Of a stretch of 9,015 nt of DNA, positions 6,326 to 9,015 are shown one piece after another. Numbering within the stretch: the stretch's first letter is position 1; the number at the start of each line of letters is the position of its first letter. Below the pieces are notes generated by a model. The model saw nothing but the letters and a program-made list of their open reading frames with translations. It did no database searches and was not told the DNA's origin. The position numbers and the translations under genes were made by a program. The DNA lies in assembly GCA_001751005.1 (NCBI GenBank), contig MAXL01000333.1:1-9015 (forward strand), given 5' to 3'. The stretch is from Desulfobacterales bacterium S5133MH16. GTDB taxonomy: Bacteria; Desulfobacterota; Desulfobacteria; Desulfobacterales; UBA11574.

Positions 6326-6973
6326 CTAACTGCCAAACGTAAAGGATTTGGTGAAAAATTTGAACATAGGGATTACTATCGGCATTACAAAACGATTTAA
6401 AATAATGTTGTGGTTTATCCGATCCGCAATCAACACCAACACCAACACATAGGGACCTGCCTGCCAAAATACTTTCTTAAAAGTTTTATTCTGCCCATCA
6501 ATAAAAACATCCAGAATGCTGGCGGCAGCCAGTGGTGGAATCGGCAACAGGTTTGCCACGGCCACCATGAGATTGATTCCCACCACGATCTGTAACATCT
6601 GGGTCTGAATAGAAAATTGCTCGATAAGTAAACTTATGCTGGAGATGATGCTTGCGAGGAGAAAGTTTGACACGGGTCCGGCAAATCTTATGATGACGGT
6701 ATGCAACCTAGGCCGTGAGAACTTTTCCGAATCGATATCAACGCTTCGAGGCCAGCCAAATCCGGAAATAAAAAAGCACGCCGTTCCCGGCAGGTCAAGA
6801 TGACGAAACGCATTAAAGTGAAAGCGGTTTTTGTCTTCTTCACGCACATCGCCTAAAAATTGCGCAACAAAAGCCTGAGCCTCGGCATTTATTGTAACTG
6901 CAAAAAGAATGCCCAGACAAAAAGCAATATAATTATCAATTAAAATATTAGAAAAATCGAATAAATAAGGCAT
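6326..6973 (-). CDS. Site-2 protease-like membrane protein with lost catalytic residues (pseudoprotease)
   Basis: A 215-residue polytopic membrane protein with the layout of the M50 site-2 protease family (short prokaryotic type). Recognisable family blocks are FNAFRHLDLPGT (53-64), GFGWPRSVDID (71-81), RFAGPVSNFLLA (96-107) and NLLPIPPL (141-148). In active members the first helix carries HExxH; here the place reads NAEAQ (29-33), so both His ligands and the Glu are gone. The Asp ligand following NLLPIPPL in active members is Ala (AAA, 149-151). Both halves of the active site are therefore missing while the scaffold is intact, so it is probably a non-proteolytic chaperone or binding protein. 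The ATG start has GGAAG three bases upstream. The gene stands alone, with no frameshift or in-frame stop, which argues for a maintained function rather than decay. Confidence 0.82.
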   Translation of the reverse strand: MPYLFDFSNILIDNYIAFCLGILFAVTINAEAQAFVAQFLGDVREEDKNRFHFNAFRHLDLPGTACFFISGFGWPRSVDIDSEKFSRPRLHTVIIRFAGPVSNFLLASIISSISLLIEQFSIQTQMLQIVVGINLMVAVANLLPIPPLAAASILDVFIDGQNKTFKKVFWQAGPYVLVLVLIADRINHNIILNRFVMPIVIPMFKFFTKSFTFGS

Positions 6974-7026
6974 AAGCTTCCGTTTTGCAAATGTCTCTCC
7001 AATATCTCGTGAATATCAAGACGGCC

Positions 7027-7056
7027 ATTCATTTCAAAGATAAACTTTCTTGTCAA
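7027..7056 (-). promoter_or_regulatory. Candidate promoter of the pseudoprotease gene
   Basis: TTGACA on the - strand (7056-7051) is followed after 18 bases by ATGAAT (7032-7027). The -35 is perfect and the -10 poor, so the site is tentative. It leaves a leader of about 50 bases. Confidence 0.3.
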
Positions 7057-7086
7057 CCCTAATGCGATAATATTTTAAACGGCATT

Positions 7087-7125
7087 AAAAAAAAGAGGCG
7101 AAAAGGAACAACCTTTCCGCCTCTT
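7087..7125 (-). terminator. Strong intrinsic terminator after the OFA transporter gene
   Basis: On the - strand transcript AAGAGGCGGAAAGG pairs with CCUUUUCGCCUCUU across a UUGUU loop. This is a 14-bp stem with one G-U wobble, followed directly by eight U. It lies about 40 bases downstream of the transporter stop codon and would also insulate the pseudoprotease gene from read-through. Confidence 0.9.
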
Positions 7126-7162
7126 GTTGTTAAAGTTTGCCGGTAATCAAAGCTACCAGCTA

Positions 7163-8422
7163 TTATTCAGTGGCATGTTTTGGTTTCTTGGTGATAAAAG
7201 CCAGAATGATAGCCACGATCAGAAATGATGCCGACAGGTAGAACGCGATGTTGAAACTTCCTGTGGCGTCTCTGATCATACCGGCCAACCTCGGCATGAA
7301 CGCACCAAACGCCCAGCCGATGAAAATCAGACCGTAGTTAAAGCCCAGGTTCTTTGGCCCATAAAAGTCGGCGGTATATGACGGCATCAGAGCCAGACCA
7401 CCGCCGTATTGCCAGTAACCGATACCGGCCAATAAGAACAGAAGACCGATACTCTTGGTAGCAATGGCATAAGGGATACAGAGCATGGCTATGGCGGATA
7501 TGCCTGCATTCAGCATATAAGCATTGTTCCTGCCGATGATATCCGAGTACTTACCGGTACCAATCCGGCCGGCGGCATTAATCAGACCACCGAAAGAGGC
7601 CAGTACCCATCCTGCAACAAGTCCGGCCGCGGTCTTTTTGGCCAAACCGGCGGCATTGGTGATGATCAGAATACCGGACTGGGTATTGAGGATGAACATC
7701 ATCACCAGGGCATAAAACTGCCAGGTTTTTGTCATCTCACCAGCGGTCCAATCAATGGGGGGTTTCGGGGGGGCTACACCCTCTACTGCCGGTGGAGCTT
7801 CCGGAACATAGCCCTCTTCAGGCCAGGCCAGTACCTGGGCCGCAGCGCAGATGACAATCAGATAGGCAACGCCAAGGAAGTAGAAACTTGCGGAAACGCC
7901 CCAGGCGTCAATAATCCATTTTGCCAATGGCGAAACATATAGCGCAGCGCCGCCATATCCCGACACCACCAAACCGGCAACAAGTCCGCGTTTATGGGGC
8001 CCGAACCATTTGAGTGCGGCCGGTGTTGGGGCTGCATACCCGATGCCCATGCCGATTCCGCCACCGATACCGTAACCGATAATCAGGCCGGTATAGCTTT
8101 TCATAGCACCGGCAATAATCAGGCCGATTCCGATAGCGATGCCACCGATACTGGCTGCAATGGTCGGACCTTTTGTGTCCTGTAACCTGCCGCCCGGAAT
8201 CATTAACAAACCGAAAATTAACATACAAAGGGTAACAGGGGTTGATGCCTGTGCATGGTTGATCACCTGCCATCCAGCATTCATTTCAAGTGCCATGAAT
8301 TCAGGATTTACGAGCCTGACTTTCCACACACTCCAGGCGTATAAAACACCCAAGCATAAATTAATGGTTGTTCCAGCAAACACCACTCGCCAGGCTTGGG
8401 CCGGTGTTTTGTCTATAGCCAT
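7163..8422 (-). CDS. OFA-family major facilitator superfamily carrier
   Basis: A 419-residue inner-membrane transporter of the oxalate/formate antiporter (OFA) family with about twelve helices. The first helix has the family signature INLCLGVLYAWSVW (20-33). Helix 4 and the following loop contain GIGGGIGMGIGYAAPTPAALKWF (118-140), then KRGLVAGLVVSGYG. The mid-loop (about 201-228) is rich in proline. AGRIGTGKYSD (284-294) retains an Arg (R286) where OxlT has substrate-binding Arg272. The OxlT lysine of helix 11 (Lys355) has no counterpart: that stretch reads GLIFIGWAFGAFMPR (364-378). The substrate is thus probably a monocarboxylate or other organic anion rather than oxalate. The ATG at 8422 has a perfect AAGGAGG seven bases upstream. 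A TetR-family gene lies upstream on the same strand and a strong terminator follows, so the transporter is the last gene of its unit. Confidence 0.88.
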   Translation of the reverse strand: MAIDKTPAQAWRVVFAGTTINLCLGVLYAWSVWKVRLVNPEFMALEMNAGWQVINHAQASTPVTLCMLIFGLLMIPGGRLQDTKGPTIAASIGGIAIGIGLIIAGAMKSYTGLIIGYGIGGGIGMGIGYAAPTPAALKWFGPHKRGLVAGLVVSGYGGAALYVSPLAKWIIDAWGVSASFYFLGVAYLIVICAAAQVLAWPEEGYVPEAPPAVEGVAPPKPPIDWTAGEMTKTWQFYALVMMFILNTQSGILIITNAAGLAKKTAAGLVAGWVLASFGGLINAAGRIGTGKYSDIIGRNNAYMLNAGISAIAMLCIPYAIATKSIGLLFLLAGIGYWQYGGGLALMPSYTADFYGPKNLGFNYGLIFIGWAFGAFMPRLAGMIRDATGSFNIAFYLSASFLIVAIILAFITKKPKHATE

Positions 8423-8429
8423 ATTAATA

Positions 8430-8436
8430 CCTCCTT
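8430..8436 (-). promoter_or_regulatory. Ribosome binding site of the OFA carrier
   Basis: AAGGAGG, seven bases before the ATG at 8422, indicates efficient translation and fixes the start. Confidence 0.85.
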
Positions 8437-8653
8437 AAGATTGTTGCACCCAGCATATTTTTCGTTCCCAGTTTTACAGGTATCATCACCTTAAGGGCTT
8501 GACCTGCTCTTGTCCCCTATTCGGCACAAGGGCAACTCGAAACTCTCGTAATGCCTGGGCAGAAACCAAGACTGAGGCAAACGTTTTAGATAAAAGTTCT
8601 CACCTTTTCTCCACTGTAGTTCTGTCCGGTCACCTCCTTTTCGGTTAAGGGTT

Positions 8654-8678
8654 AAAAAATTGCCGCATTCTATTGCAA
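8654..8678 (-). terminator. Weak possible terminator after the TetR gene
   Basis: TTGC and GCAA (- strand) can form a 4-bp stem, and six T follow directly. The stem is too short for a confident call. If real, it separates the regulator from the carrier transcript. Confidence 0.25.
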
Positions 8679-8679
8679 C

Positions 8680-9015
8680 CTAGTCATTATAAACAAACTC
8701 TTTTAGTGTCTGCTCGGAATTTATAGAGCCGGGGTATGTTCTTATGCCTCGGCATAAAATTTCAAATGCAATTTCAAGGGTCGATTTCAAGAAGTCCTTT
8801 TGGCTGTCGATTAACCGTTTACTTTCCTCCCACAGAACAACCCCTGAAAACAAAGCCCAAACAATGTCAGCCAGCGCCACCGGATGCCTGTCAATAAAAT
8901 CTCCTTTTTTTATTCCTTCTTCAAATATTTTGGCCATGGAACGGAATGAACTTCGAGACAGGTCTTTGATTTCTGAAAGCAGATGGGGCGATAAATTTTT
9001 TAGGGTTTCACTCGA
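8680..9015 (-). CDS. TetR-family transcriptional regulator, C-terminal part (cut by window edge)
   Basis: The frame is open from the stop at 8680 to the end of the window (111 codons), so the 5' part lies outside. A Met at 8937 is internal, since the frame continues upstream without a stop (ending SSETLKNLSPHLLSEIKDL in the first visible residues). The visible part is all helical and matches the ligand-binding domain of TetR regulators. FEEGIKKGDFIDRHP, ADIVWALFSGVVLWEESK and a final FEILCRGI helix are the typical pattern. The N-terminal helix-turn-helix cannot be seen here. Such proteins are dimeric repressors that release DNA on binding a small molecule. Placement upstream of, and codirectional with, the OFA carrier suggests it controls that carrier. 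Confidence 0.72.
   Translation of the reverse strand, partial: SSETLKNLSPHLLSEIKDLSRSSFRSMAKIFEEGIKKGDFIDRHPVALADIVWALFSGVVLWEESKRLIDSQKDFLKSTLEIAFEILCRGIRTYPGSINSEQTLKEFVYND

Larger units (their letters stand above)
8423..8679 (-). other. Leader region between TetR gene and OFA carrier
   Basis: This 257-bp stretch has no gene. On the - strand it holds a second near-perfect Shine-Dalgarno, AAAGGAGGTGACC (8640-8628), with no sensible start codon behind it. A palindrome CCTTAAGG lies at 8489-8496, and there are a few weak stem-loops (for example CTTGT/ACAAG near 8510-8530). No convincing sigma70 or sigma54 promoter and no recognised riboswitch was found. An operator for the TetR protein may lie here, but no clear long palindrome marks it. 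Confidence 0.5.

Noticed and set aside
8139..8438. 99-codon + strand frame antisense to the OFA carrier
   Set aside because: Shadow of the carrier N-terminus; no family resemblance and no start signals.
8423..8679. Sigma54 promoter or riboswitch in the carrier leader
   Set aside because: No GG-N10-GC pair with proper flanks was found, and no known riboswitch core could be matched by eye.

Overview
This 9 kb window is chromosomal DNA, probably from an anaerobic deltaproteobacterium (Desulfobacterota, Desulfobacterales-like). The grounds are indirect: moderately AT-rich DNA, an SPL-family radical SAM protein, a divergent EF-G with an HGGAGKTS P-loop, an OFA-family carrier preceded by a TetR gene, and intergenic AAAGTGACT-type repeats. 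No 16S rRNA or other phylogenetic marker is present, so this is an inference. No rRNA, tRNA, CRISPR array, integrase or transposase is visible.

Left part (1-3181, + strand): a short hairpin-bearing repeat-like stretch, then a TlyA-type rRNA 2'-O-methyltransferase. A 248-bp gap carrying a 9/10-nt tandem repeat follows, and then a divergent translation elongation factor G paralogue. The same tandem repeat recurs just after the EF-G stop, now facing an inverted copy, so that a long stem-loop sits between EF-G and the convergent genes to its right.

Middle part (3368-5780, - strand): a tight three-gene operon. In transcription order it encodes a PrmA-like methyltransferase reduced to its catalytic domain, an SPL-family radical SAM protein lacking the spore-photoproduct-lyase cysteine, and an exported staphylococcal-nuclease-like enzyme with an Ada-like Cys/His tail. 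The three are 11 bp and 2 bp apart, which implies co-transcription. How they work together is unknown.

Right part (5844-9015): a + strand two-helix membrane protein of 98 residues has its own sigma70-type promoter. It converges on a - strand site-2-protease-like membrane protein in which the HExxH motif and the C-terminal catalytic Asp are all replaced, making it a probable pseudoprotease. Next, on the - strand, come a strong intrinsic terminator, an OFA-family MFS carrier, a 257-bp leader, and the 3' part of a TetR-family regulator running off the window. The regulator probably controls the carrier.

The most interesting points are the dead site-2 protease, the uncharacterised methyltransferase/SPL-like/nuclease operon, and the repeat copies flanking the EF-G gene. 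None of these alone proves a new system.
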